Below, piece by piece: positions 37,049 through 48,086 of a stretch of 64,000 nt of DNA (positions within the stretch are counted from its first letter, which is position 1; each line of letters opens with the position of its first letter). The translations under genes were made by a program, and so were the position numbers. The stretch spans positions 711,770-775,769 of the forward strand of contig FJOG01000020.1 in assembly GCA_900073065.1 (NCBI GenBank). The letters run 5' to 3'. The stretch is from Phialocephala subalpina (lineage: Eukaryota; Ascomycota; Leotiomycetes; Helotiales; Mollisiaceae). The notes beneath the pieces were generated by a model. That model did no database searches and was not told where the DNA came from. It saw only the letters and a list, made by a program, of their open reading frames with translations.

Positions 37049-38694
37049 ATGGCTCCTTCGGAGAGATCGGCCCGGGAGCGCAATGCTTCACAGCATCCTC
37101 TTGACTTGCAACAAGCATACAGCCGTAAATATAAGATGCAAACACGTCTCTTTCCCCTGCTAATAGATTGACAGAAATCTACCAATCTCTTCGCGACATG
37201 GAGCCGGAACCGGTTGGTAATCGACAATCCTCGAACAGTGAGTAGCATGCATCTTGACGCGTCTCTCCTCCTTGCTGACTTTGAAAGATACCTTTTGGAA
37301 CATTCAGACCATGCAACCTGTATCATCGCGTCAGGCCGGCCCAGACGAAGGTATGTTGCCCTCCTCCAACAAGCATTGCATTGCTGACCGTGATAGAACG
37401 CCCACTACCTCCAGCCGATCAATCCTTGAACGACAAGGTCCTCCGCTTCTTGTGTGTGCTGCAGCTTGAGGCTGATAAGAGTGAGGTCTCTTTCTTCTCC
37501 AGTCGTTGCCACGGCTAACAGAACACAGATGGATTCGGTCGAGCTCTCAGCATCCTGGAGTTGTTGAAGGCTCTGATTAACCAGCCAAGTACGATACATC
37601 GTCGTAGGAACATGGACCAAGCTAATGTGTACGCAGACTTTGATCCTAGCAACTACCCTTTCCGTAACCTCGCAGCAGCCGCCAGACAGGCCTCAGACCA
37701 ATATCGTGAACTCCCTGCCCTCCACTTTTTGAATCGAAGTAACTGGATCGACATCAAGGATTCTGTTGCTGTTGCTGCTGGTCGACGCAGTTCCTCCCTG
37801 TCCGCAACTGCTCCTAGCTTCACCCCCAGCCAGGTAAAAGGTATCGCCATGCAACGCGAGTTCTCCCGTCACGAGCTCCTTGCCGCGCGGTACCAGGTAG
37901 TTTCTACACACCACCCTCAGGCAGTACAACCTCAATTCGCTATTGCAAATTCAGTCCCTCGAGCCACCGCGATCGTCCCTGTCCGAAAGTTCAAACCTTC
38001 CCGTCAGCGAATGGGACAGGAACGCAGTATCTCTCCGGAGTCCCGTCGACGAGCCCAGGCCCTAGGTATGACGATTAATCCAAAGTACAAGGGCGATATG
38101 AATGCGTTCCAGCTCCGCAATGCCAATACACCGTCGTGGTTGAGCTCGGCCGTCCGCATTGAGGGTCTCCCAGAAGACGTTGAGGCCTGCGAGATCTTCG
38201 CGGCGGTTTGCGAGGGACCAGTCTTCAGTCTCTCAATCAGCGGAAAGGAACTACCCAAGTATCCAACAGCCGCTGCTAACCTCACTTTCATGACTGCCCG
38301 AGCTGCTCGGGCTTTCATTGCTCGCGGCAATTATGGTATGGGTCTTTGGATTCGGGGCCATCACCTTCGAATCTGGGAAAATAGGAATAGAGTCTTGGAG
38401 TTTGATGACGAAACCTTGGGGACATCTCGAGTCCTCCAAATCATTGGACCCGCTCGTGTCCTGTCAGCCGCCGAAGTGATGCATCTTTTTCACAGAGATA
38501 TCACATTCAAGGAAGTCGGCGTCCAAGAATGGACCATGGGAGGAGGTATGGTTGCTGTAATCGTCGAGTTCGAATCCATCCTCGGACAAAGTCGCCAGGC
38601 TAGGTGGTGCTTCGATTGCAACTACCGAACCCTCAACGAGCGAAATCAGTGTGAGCTGTCTTATCTTCCAGATCCTTGCGATCGTATCCCGTAG
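37049..38694 (+). CDS. RRM-like tandem-family paralog P7 (intact, four introns)
   Basis: Exons 37049-37124, 37175-37237, 37288-37350, 37397-37480 and 37529-38694 join to 483 residues with no stop. All four introns are 46-50 nt, GT-AG, phase 1, most with CTAA(T/C) or CTGAC branch sites. Residues 1-120 hold a short Ser/Gln-rich start and a helical stretch (KVLRFLCVLQLE, GFGRALSILELLKAL). Residues about 120-290 are a low-complexity linker. The first module starts near residue 303 (AVRIEGLPEDVEA, then ANLTFMTARAARAF) and the second near 395 (SRVLQIIGPARV, VIVEFESILGQSRQA); the end is LPDPCDRIP. It is the only undamaged member of the P5-P7 subgroup here and is probably the expressed one. Confidence 0.82.
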
Positions 38695-39972
38695 GCGTAT
38701 GCGTACCCTGTTGGTGGCTTTATCGGCAACTGAGCGACCTGGCTCGGTAATCTTCTGGAGAAGCAGAGCCTGCGTGATGGAAGGGGATCTTTTGGTCCAT
38801 TTTGGTCCATCATTACCCTCTGCGGCATTGGGTCTGGATTTCCGGCAACCTTATGACTTGTATGATTATGCATGACACATTTTCCTTCGACTTTTTCGAC
38901 ATCGATCGCCAACTCCTCTTCAGACAGCAAAACCGAGGCCGGCTTGATGAGCTTCGTCGCTCAACTTGTGCACCGTCTAGCTCTTCCTCTCACCGTCAAC
39001 ACACCACAAGCTTCATTCATCGACATCGGCGAATCGGCACGGGTTTCTTTCGTTATCGGCGTTATTTGATTTGGTCCTTGCATTTTTGCATAGCGATAGG
39101 TCTTTCTTGACATTGCGGATGGAGTTTTCCTGAGATGCAGCCACGAGCTCTAGATTGGAATAGTAGGAGCGCATGCTCTTCTTCTGGTTCCGGCTGCTTG
39201 ATGGTTGGCATAGGAACTGCATCATAAAAGGTTTGCTGGGAAGGTCCAGCGAGGACACCTACCTGGGTCACGATCATGAGAACAAAAAATAAATACAAAA
39301 GAACTTGAAAAACATATCTTGGTACTTCATATTGCATTTATACTATGCGCTGATTTGTGCGAGATTGTAGATCACAACCCTAATTTCTTCCTGCCTTGTA
39401 TATATACGCCTACGCCTCTTCTTCCCCTTTTTGTGGCCGTAGACTATGTTCGGACAAGCGTCCGACATATATTCAGCTATTGACCAACCAGCGTCGTTCT
39501 CTTCCTCGTCTGAAGTCTTACGTGCTCCACACATACGTTAAAGTACTTCGTGTACTATACAGAAATAAGAAAATATTAAAATGAAAATTGACCCTTCGGC
39601 TTCGCCTCTCTACGGGATGTTTCCTTCCCCACGTCCTGACTTTCAGAACTGGGGAAATCATCGTCTGAATACACAAAGCAAGGAAACTTGGGCACACCGC
39701 GCTGGCGGTGGTTACAGTCAAAAGCTCTTGCATTTTGCTAAAGCTATGGAAAGACCTATGGATATCTACTACAAACTATTATGCATGTATGTACCAGCTT
39801 CATTCCGATAACAAATCCAAATAACAATACCAGTATGCTCTCTGAGCTTCCAGTTATGATATCAAAGCAATCCTTCAAAACATTTTGTCGCGGAACCTCG
39901 AGCACCTCTGCAATGCGCGACACAAATGCACCAAAACGCAAGCTGAGACACCATACAGTCGACAAGCTCCGC
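38695..39972. other. Spacer between the paralog array and the CAX gene
   Basis: No supported gene or repeat. This is the boundary between the tandem-array/transposon region and ordinary gene space. Confidence 0.4.
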
Positions 39973-41415
39973 TCAACCTTGCCCAAGCAATCCCCTGACA
40001 ATCGCAGCTGCTGGGGTATCGCTAGTATGAGCGTGGGGTTCTTCAGGATTTGGGTAGTAGAAAGCGGCGACGGCAATATTGATGTATACGATAACGCAAA
40101 GGGAGCCCTCGAGGTAATTGGACTTCTGGTCTCTCAAGAAATTACCAACCACAAGGATTGCCAAGATCAGGACGATGATGTTGAAGAGATCGAAATTCAA
40201 GTCCATGTTCTTGTTTAGACCCCAGCCAACAAGGACGACGAGAGGGCCATTGAACAGCGAGGTTTGAATGGTTGCGCCCAGGACATGAGCAAGAGCCATG
40301 TTCACCTCGTTGTTCCATGCTTCGTCAATAGCAGTAAGATGTTCTGCGAATTTTTCGACAAGAGGTACGAGAATCAGACCAACGAAGCTGTCAGAGACAC
40401 CACGATCTTCAACAATGAATGAGATCTCTTGGACCAAGCTGATGGCGATGATGGTGACCAGTGTAATTGCAGCAGCAAGTGCAATAACGCATTCAGTGAA
40501 GGTTAGTTTTGCTTTGACTTCATGTCCACCATGGTCTCCATGCTGCTCGTCCTCCTTGAAGATGGCATCGTAGATGCTCTCATGGGTACGGATTTGGAAG
40601 TACGTATAAATTGCATATGCAATGATGAGGAGGATGGCCGTGATGCGTGAGATGTGGAGGACTCTGGCGTCAACATCTCCAGCATCGACAGAACTATTTG
40701 CGGAGACTGCCGTGTGGAAAGCAGCAGGTACAATGAGACCGAATCCGCTTTGGTTTGGACTGTTAGCTAACATCTCAATAGCGCAGGGTTGCAGTACATA
40801 CGCTGTGAGCAAGAGATCACTTCCGACCTCGCCAACGACCTCGTTGAATTCCAACTCGTTGTGACGGATTCCTCCAACAGCAAAGCACATTCCAAGACAG
40901 AGCAACTGAGTGGCTAAGACCGAGCCGAGAATGGCAGCTTGTATGACCTTGAACTGGTCGTGCCTGACCAAGACCATGAACATGACGATCTCAACCACCG
41001 AACCGAGGGTTGTTTCCAGGATAACTCCAAACACCTTGTGCAACTTTCGACCCATCTCTTGACCCGCAAAACCAATCAGATTAGCACAAGGAATCATGGC
41101 GATGTAGTTGAGGATGAAGATGGCAAGGTGAAGGTCTGGTCGAGAGTACTTGACAGCGATTGCTGCAGGAACAACAGGCCAGAGGATGTTGCAGATTCGA
41201 GAGGCTCGACTGCTGGAACGCCAGCAGATTCTGAAGAAGTGGTTCGGGTGTATGCCCTTTCTGCCACTCTCTCCTGCAGGTTGGATGCCAGTTGTGACTC
41301 GGAGTACATTGTGAGGGACTGTGAGTTCAGAGCCGTGGTGGGTGGGAAGGATATTGGTGGTAGAATTGTCGTCGTTTTCGAGGTGTGATTCCTTGCGTGA
41401 GTTGGATCCCTTCAT
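39973..41415 (-). CDS. CAX-type Ca2+(cation)/H+ exchanger, divergent
   Basis: A polytopic membrane protein of the calcium/cation antiporter superfamily, expected on the vacuole or another endomembrane. An in-frame, stop-free 54-nt intron (40748-40801, GTATGT...CAAAG) should be removed. This restores LLLTAGFGLIVPAAF and leaves 462 residues from ATG 41415. The first alpha repeat reads TTLGSVVEIVMF, where canonical CAX proteins have GNAVE. The second reads VPLVEKFAEHLTAIDEAW, where GNAAEH is usual. The acidic residue of each repeat is kept and the Asn is lost. An acidic/His stretch EDEQHGDHGGHE separates the halves. The start is uncertain: the frame is open to 41589, and an ATG at 41521 in another frame could be an upstream exon. 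Confidence 0.8.
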   Translation of the reverse strand: MKGSNSRKESHLENDDNSTTNILPTHHGSELTVPHNVLRVTTGIQPAGESGRKGIHPNHFFRICWRSSSRASRICNILWPVVPAAIAVKYSRPDLHLAIFILNYIAMIPCANLIGFAGQEMGRKLHKVFGVILETTLGSVVEIVMFMVLVRHDQFKVIQAAILGSVLATQLLCLGMCFAVGGIRHNELEFNEVVGEVGSDLLLTAYVLQPCAIEMLANSPNQSGFGLIVPAAFHTAVSANSSVDAGDVDARVLHISRITAILLIIAYAIYTYFQIRTHESIYDAIFKEDEQHGDHGGHEVKAKLTFTECVIALAAAITLVTIIAISLVQEISFIVEDRGVSDSFVGLILVPLVEKFAEHLTAIDEAWNNEVNMALAHVLGATIQTSLFNGPLVVLVGWGLNKNMDLNFDLFNIIVLILAILVVGNFLRDQKSNYLEGSLCVIVYINIAVAAFYYPNPEEPHAHTSDTPAAAIVRGLLGQG

Positions 41416-42803
41416 TTCGATGTCCGCTGCAATTGCTTCTCCTCTGTTCGTGTTTTCGACTGCGATGTCTGCTGCGCGTACGGCTCTGTTGGCTGTATTC
41501 GAATTCGATTGAAGATGGACATAATGGAAGAGACTTGGAAGGAATATGTAGTAGACTGTCGCGTCGTTCTTTCCGTTTGTGGTTCGCAATTTTCGCTCTC
41601 GACTCCCTCCAGTTCAATATGGAAGCTGCGATCTGTATGAAGGTGAGTGTAACCAGCGACACTTGCCATGACTTAAGTGAGGAAGGAGGTAAAGAGAAGT
41701 GTACTCCCAAGAGCGAAGCTGAGGTTCAAACCCCTACATTGAGATGGCAGTGGTTGCAGAGCAGCTAATTATTCATCAAGGCTCGACCATTTTATGCAAG
41801 ATTGATCAATCTGATCGACGCGTCTATTTCGAAGTGTTTATTTGGGCGGTGTAATCATCCGAAGAGGTGAAGGTGCGACCCATCTGGTATCTTTGTTGTG
41901 GGGGAGATAGAGGTGAAGCCGGAAAATGAAGTTGTACTTTGTTGTAAGGTTACGCGCCGCTTCGCGTTCACTCACTGTTTGGGGCAACCTCGCTAGGCCT
42001 CCAAAGACTCCTTGTCATTCTCAGACTCAAATTCATACTCGGACCATGAGAGGCATCTTTGCTTAGATCGAGGAGCTGAGAATCCATCTGGTCCTTCCTC
42101 GCGTTCAAATCCGTTGTGAGCGCTGTTTTGCTCGGTGTATGATGCCTCACTGTTGCTCCTTGCGGACCTGGCTGCGGCCTCTGGGTTTCGAACGCCGACT
42201 CGGATTATCGTCGATTGTTTTTCTGTCCTTTCATAAGATTAGAAATTGGAGATCTCATGAATGCTCGAGTCGCGGCAAGGTCTTCGGGGATCTTGGTTTG
42301 ATGACAAAAGGCGAACGCTGCGTGACCTTAGGCTGTCCGATGCTTTTTTTGGGTGGGCTTGCGCCAAGGTTCACCAACCTTACAGTGAGGTTATCTCCTC
42401 CACAATTCCCGTCTCGTGCCTTTTGTGAACAGCCATTTCTCACTTCACCTCATGCCTGAGTGGCTTCATCGGAACAACCCTCTCAGCTCATTTGAAGGAG
42501 GTTTGGGATTCGTCTTTTCGCATCACAGAAGGTTATAGTTCGTAATGCAAACCGGAATGCCGTGTTTTCTTGCTATGTCCGACAACTACAGGGGCAGTCC
42601 TTGCTTCGGAGATAGCAGCACTAGTAAAGCTCAAGCTCGAGAGCTCGACATCACGATGCCCAAGGCCAACCGCGGACACTCTATATAGCACGCCGGTGCT
42701 GTGGGGGTGATGACGGGGCACTGGTGGTTAGGTATAAATACAATCTTCATTTCCATGTTTCTGTCTGTACAATTTGACGAAGGCATTCATTTTCACTATC
42801 AAG
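41416..42803. other. Divergent intergenic region between CAX (-) and SDR (+)
   Basis: Holds the 5' regions of two divergently transcribed genes. TATATA-like sequence sits near 42681 and GGTATAAATAC at 42730-42740, about 65 bases upstream of the SDR start, a candidate TATA box. No other gene supported. Confidence 0.5.
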
Positions 42804-43975
42804 ATGGCTCCAGCAATCCCCAAAGATTCCCTTGTCCTTGTTACAGGTGTCAATGGCTACATTGGCTCTCATATAGCAGATCAACTTCTAGAAGCAGGAT
42901 ACCGAGTCCGAGGAACCACCCGAAGTGTCGAGAAAGTGAAGGGTCTCAGCGCATTATGGGAGAAAAACCATGGGCCAGGAAAATTCGAAGTTATCGTCGT
43001 ACCAGACATGTCGACTGCAGGAGCCTTCGATGAGGCTGTGAAAGGCAATTGCAATACTTCAGTGACCACTTCACTGCTAACATAAAAACAGGCGTTGCAG
43101 GCATTGCCCACGTTGCATCAGATGTCTCCTTCGGAGCCGATCCCAACAAAGTCATCACCCCAGTCCTCAATGGAGTCAACGGCATCCTCAAAGCTGCAGC
43201 GAATGAACCCAGCGTCAAACGATTCGTGTTAACATCCTCCTCGGCTGCTTGCTCTGCACCGAAGCCGAACAAAGAATTCACAATCGACACGAATACTTGG
43301 AACGAGGAAGACATCAAGGCAGCACATGCCCCACCACCATACACCGCTGACAGAGGATTGGCAGTATATGGAGCCAGTAAGACAGAAGGCGAGAAAGCAC
43401 TATGGAAATTCATTGAAGCAAATAAGCCTGGATTCGTGGCAAACGCTGTTCTACCCAATCTCACAATTGGCAAGATCCTGGTGAAAGGCCAACCTGCTTC
43501 AACTAGTGGCTGGTTGGTTGGTCTCTACAACGGAGACACCACGATCTTCAAAAACATTCCTCCTCGTGAGTATTCTTTCCACATGCGCAGCCAGGCAGCA
43601 TCTGATATACCATAGAATGGTTCGTAGATGTCCAAGACGTGGCAAGACTTCACGTTGCGGCTCTCATTGATCCCGATGTCAAGAATGAGCGCTTGTTCGC
43701 TTATGCCGAGACTTTCAGTCCCAAGTAAGTTTCGGCATCTCTTGCGAATCTGAAATTCCCTTCCAAATACCTACTTACAAGTGTTTAGTCAACTACTGAA
43801 GATCTTTCGCAAGACCTACCCCGATCAAAAGTTCCCTGAGGACTTCGCAGACAACTCTCAAGATCTCTCAAAGGTCAAGAACGAGCGCTCAATTGAGCTT
43901 CTCAAGAAAGATTTTGGGAAACCAGGATTCACGAGTTTGGAAGAGTCGATCAAGAACGCCATTGAGTCTTTGTAA
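42804..43975 (+). CDS. NAD(P)H-dependent extended SDR reductase (aldehyde/ketone reductase type)
   Basis: Exons 42804-43044, 43092-43565, 43616-43724 and 43789-43975 give 336 residues. The first intron (43045-43091) has a GC-AG border. The N-terminus carries the extended-SDR dinucleotide motif VTGVNGYIGSHIA (TGxxGxxG), and the catalytic YGASK (YxxxK) lies mid-protein after a TSSSA strand. These fit the family of dihydroflavonol-reductase-like and methylglyoxal/aldehyde reductases (Gre2 type), which reduce carbonyls with NADPH. The C-terminal part contains QWFVDVQDVARLH, a conserved element of that family. The substrate cannot be told from sequence. Cytosolic, no signal peptide. Confidence 0.85.
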
Positions 43976-44111
43976 AAGTACAATGCACACGTAACTAATA
44001 ACGTCTATGAATGCATCAAGGGTTGGAAGTCCCTCTTTCAAGCTACATAAAGTATCCTTCTTCCCATCACGTGGCATTGTCCAATTCTTCCCTTCTCTCC
44101 TTCATCTTTGT

Positions 44112-44783
44112 TCATCGCATATCCTTATAAAAGAACACCCCATCCTTCAAACTCCCATCGAGCGGTGACATTTCATATCTCGGTATCTCCCCAACCTGCA
44201 TTCTATCAGTCCTAAACTCAAATCTCACAAACATACCAACTCNNNNNNNNNNNNNNNNNNNNACCTTCACATACCCCAACCTAGGATACACATCCTCAGC
44301 CGGACTCCCCTTCTCCGTATCCAACAACTATCTCACATCAGCCCTCTCCCTACCCCACACTCTTACCAAAAAAGAAAAAAAACTCACCAACAACCCCCTC
44401 CCCCTCTCCCTCGCAACCTCCTCAAGTTTCACCATCATTCTCTTCGCAACCCCCATCTTCCTATATTCCGGCAGCACCAACAATTTCTGCACAACCCCCC
44501 TAAACGGTCCCGTCTCCGCAAACGGCATCTCAAGCATCACTACTCCCGCTACTACCTCCCCTTCCCCTTCTTCCCCAGACAGCTGCACGATTATTTCTCG
44601 TTCTCCTCTCTCGACTTCGTGCACGCGGTCTTGCCACCATGTTTGCATCTTGGGTTGGTTGAGAGGAGGATAGAAGGTTGCGATTGTGTAGCTTGGTTCT
44701 GTGATGCAGCGCATGTGGATGGTTACTAGTTGCGGTAGGAGGTGGGCGTGTTGCTGAGGGTTGAAAAGGGTTGGTGTTTCCAT
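44112..44783 (-). CDS. GNAT-family N-acetyltransferase
   Basis: Exons 44388-44783, 44265-44327 and 44112-44195 give about 180 residues. The acetyl-CoA-binding motif A is visible: VVQKLLVLPEYRKMGVAKRMM, matching the V-x-x-x-x-R/Q-x-x-G-x-G/A pattern. It is followed by the typical LLLDTEKGSPAEDVYPRLGYVKVG, a strand with the late helix and GY element. The last intron (44196-44264) contains a 20-N gap, which probably does not remove coding sequence. ATG 44783 was chosen because the open frame upstream to 45014 looks like UTR (Phe/Leu-rich, no domain). The substrate is unknown; such proteins acetylate small molecules or N-termini. Confidence 0.75.
44243..44262. other. Assembly gap (20 N)
   Basis: A run of exactly 20 N, probably a placeholder of arbitrary length. 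It lies within the predicted second intron of the GNAT gene. Confidence 0.95.
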
Positions 44784-45331
44784 ATTGGGGTTGAATTTCG
44801 GGGAATGAATTTGAGAAGTGGGAAATTTTTGAAGAGGATAGATGAGGGAGGATGAGAGTTGGATACTGAAATTGAAGACGTACTTATAGAATTTGAGGGG
44901 GAGTTTTTGGAAGAGAAAAGAAGGAAGGAAAGAGGTGGTGGGCCAATTAGAGGTAAAGGGACCCACTAAACGCCCTGATGTCGACTTTGGCGCAAGCTGC
45001 AAGCACGATGCCAAGACAAAGCACGTGTGGGCACCGAAAATCCGTTTGAGATTTTAAACGCAACGTTGGCAGGTGTGGAAGCACTCAGAAAGTAGTCTAA
45101 AATGATTGAGTAGATGCGGAAAGAAGCTCAAACCATTGAATTTGAGGCTTGAACAAAGGTGTTGGTTAGGTCCCAACTAGTGCTAAGGAACACGCTCTCC
45201 TTCGCGTCTCGCGACGAGTTTTCTTATCTTCTTTCTCTTTCATCATGAACCAGCATTCTTCTTTCAGTTGGATTTTTCCTACGCTTGCATTACGACCGCC
45301 TCCACAAATTCCCGTGAGCAAAGTCTCCATC
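44784..45331. other. Spacer between GNAT and MFS genes
   Basis: Probably holds the GNAT 5' region and the MFS 3' region. No separate gene seen. Confidence 0.4.
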
Positions 45332-46967
45332 TCAAGCACTCCACCTCCACTCCGGACTCTTCTCCCCCTCCGTCAACCCCTCCGTATCCACATCTCCCGG
45401 TCCCAAGTTCACACCCTGCTCTTTGTTTCTTCTTCTGTTATCTGCTTTCATCCACAGACCAAGCCATAAAGTGCAACAGATGCAGATTCCAAGAGATATG
45501 GCAGTAGCGATCAGTGTCGGGATATACTTTGGTGCGTATGTTGTGCGAAAGGTTGCTGTTTCATCGAAGTCAGCTCCAGCAAGTGCAAGTGGACCCGTGT
45601 ATTTACTTACCACTTGAGACGATACCCGAAAGGTTTCCAAGACCAACGAACACACCTGTTACAGCAGCACGTTGGTTCTCCCCCAGAGAATTCGAATTAT
45701 GCCAAGTGTGCACGATACAACTCGGAATATACGCTCCCCCCGCCATCAAAAACATCGCAAAATACGCCACCGCCTTATTCTCCAGCACATCAATACTCGC
45801 CAAAATAATCAATCCCACAAGCGTCAACGACATCGCGAACACCAAATGGAACGTCCTTTCTCTAAAATGATCGCTACTCTTCGTAACACACAATAGGATC
45901 ACGACACCAACACAATTCGGGGCCACGGTCCACAGATTGGTTTTTACGGTGCTGAAGCCGAGTCTTTGAACGATTTGTGGTAGGAAGGTGGAGGTTGTTG
46001 TGTATCCCATGGCGTAGGTGAAGGAGATGATGGAGTACAGAGCCATTTTCCAGCCTTTGAATGCTGACATGGCCTCTTTGAGGTTGAATTTCTCGTCGAC
46101 GCCTTTGGATCCGTCTCGAAGCATTCGTACACGGGCTGCGACGAGTTCTTCTTCGGTGAGCCAGCGACACTGCGATGGTGTAGCAGGCAGCCAGTAGAAG
46201 GCAAAAAGCCCGACGAGGACTGTGAGCACTCCTTCAACTGGAGGCCAAAACGGGTCAGTGAACACTCGAATCCAGCGATTTAGGGCAACTTACTGATGAA
46301 GAGATATTGCCAGCCATATAGAGAAGATTTGATCTGGAAAACACCAAACGCGAGCAAACCACTGAAAGCTGCTGCCACAACCGCAGATCCGAAATAAAGC
46401 GCAATCCTGAATGCAAGCTCATTTCTGGTGTAGAACAGACTGAGATAGAAAACCGTTCCAGCGAAGAACCCCGCCTCAAGTGCGCCTATAATCAGTCTCA
46501 AGACCAACATTCCCGCGAAGTTCTTTGCGACAGCTTGCAGGGTTGCAATGATTCCCCAACCAAGACACAAACTCGACAGCACCCATTTTCCAGAGAAGCG
46601 CTTGGTCAAAAGATTCAGAGGAAGGTCCAAGAAGCCGTTCGGGATGTAGAAAAGCAGGAGGAGGAGCGAATATTCTTGGCCAACGAAGTGCAAGTCCTTG
46701 GAGAGGCCATCTGTCTGAGCATTGCTGATGTTTCCGCGATCCAGGGAGTTACAAAAGTACATCAACGACAGAAATGGTAGGAGTCTGAAGTCGAGCTTGC
46801 GGACTGCATCGCTCAGTCAACAATCTGGGCTCAAGCAAATTGGGACCCCCTTTCTCACCATATGACTTTTCAGCAGCAGGATCAACAGTCACAAACGAAG
46901 ACTGCTCAACATCTGTGGTCCCATTGACACCTTTGGTGTTCGACTCCACTTTCTCCAAATCCGACAT
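45332..46967 (-). CDS. MFS transporter of the allantoate permease (Dal5-like, ACS) type, with one frameshift
   Basis: Exons 46294-46967, 45611-46237 and 45332-45555 give about 507 residues once a single reading-frame change near 46810-46814 is allowed. Before it the frame reads LLEPRLLTER; after it, DAVRKLDFRLLPFL then NSLDRGNISNAQ, the typical first-helix region of the anion:cation symporter family. Further features are about twelve hydrophobic segments, RLIIGALEAGFFAG in helix 4, and the C-terminal TFRTTYAPKYIPTL of this family. Likely a plasma-membrane importer of an organic anion such as a ureide, vitamin or dipeptide; the substrate is not resolvable. The shift may be a sequencing error or a real lesion. 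Confidence 0.75.
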
Positions 46968-48086
46968 GATGCTCTCAGCAAGTCTCCAAACTATTGCAAC
47001 TTCGTCTCACTTTACACTTTGTCCAAAACAAGGATGATCGACAACAAAACTCAATTCAGATAATCTGAAGCAGACCGAACAAATATATATGCCTTGCCTC
47101 CCCAGCCCTGCATTCGGGCAACCCTCCGTATCTCGAGGCTGACAATCAATACATCGGTCTCGTTACACCAATTGCCATCTCCATCGTACCACACGGACCA
47201 CAAAAGGCACCTATTTCAGATTAGTCTTATCGCACAGGACCCTTCTTTCCCCGCGTTCCCAAGATGGGAAATGATTGCCCTTTTCCAAGAGTGAGGTTCA
47301 AGAGTTTCGTGGCGACAAGAATGGGGGAGTTTGTTGGCCGATAAGCAAGAATGGGGGATATCATTCAAGGACGTCCAGCAAGGAATCGAGACCCATGATA
47401 AGCTCCTGGAACTCTCTATCCATTCAAGCAAGGGGGAGAACAGCTAGGGTACCGGTACCTTGCTCCTGGGTCCCCGCTATCGAGAGAACTGCACAAGACA
47501 AGCTTCCCAGATTTAAGATCATGGCCAGCGCCGCCATCTTTCTGACCCCGAGAGATGTCCATCACCCGCTTTTACCTGCTTGGAAATCAGCTCTGTCATG
47601 GCTGAATGCATGGAAGCACTTCTCGTGCATGATGCAGGAACACTCGGAAGATAAGGGCGCGTGAGTTGAGATTGTCCTTTCGCGTTCTGATGTAAGTTCG
47701 CCTTTGCTGAACACTCTCGGGGACCACTCCGCGGTATCTATGCTCTTTAAACTGCTATCAAAAACTCTCGGAGAAGGGAGGGAGCCGGAATTTATGGTTG
47801 GGACGACGTATGTTGATGAAGATGGAGGGGAACACCAGTGGGGTATGGTTTATGAGGCTGGGTTGGAAGAGGCCGAGTATGACGATTTTTGTTAGTAGTG
47901 ATATTGATGATGTGGAGAGTTGAGTCTGTCCTGATTGCATCTGGTAGTCTGTAGTTTGAGAGTCAAGTGAGTTTCAGCGCTGAAAAGTTGAAGTCAAACA
48001 CATGTTGATTGGCATTCTAGTGTTCGTTTCAAGTCATTTCATACATCCAACCAATGCCGCTAAATCATAATCCATCAACTTTTCTC
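46968..48086. other. Spacer with a weak coding-like stretch
   Basis: Plus-strand frames at 47522-47664 and 47704-47895 look mildly coding-like (the second ends in an acidic stretch, EAGLEEAEYDDFC). They might be exons of a small gene, but the gap between them lacks a normal-length intron. I do not call a gene. Confidence 0.3.

Noticed and set aside
39940..41770. Plus-strand open frames overlapping the CAX gene
   Set aside because: They are antisense shadows of a well-supported membrane protein on the minus strand and have no domain of their own.
47275..47895. A two-exon gene on the plus strand
   Set aside because: The interval between the frames lacks a normal intron and neither part matches a family that I know.
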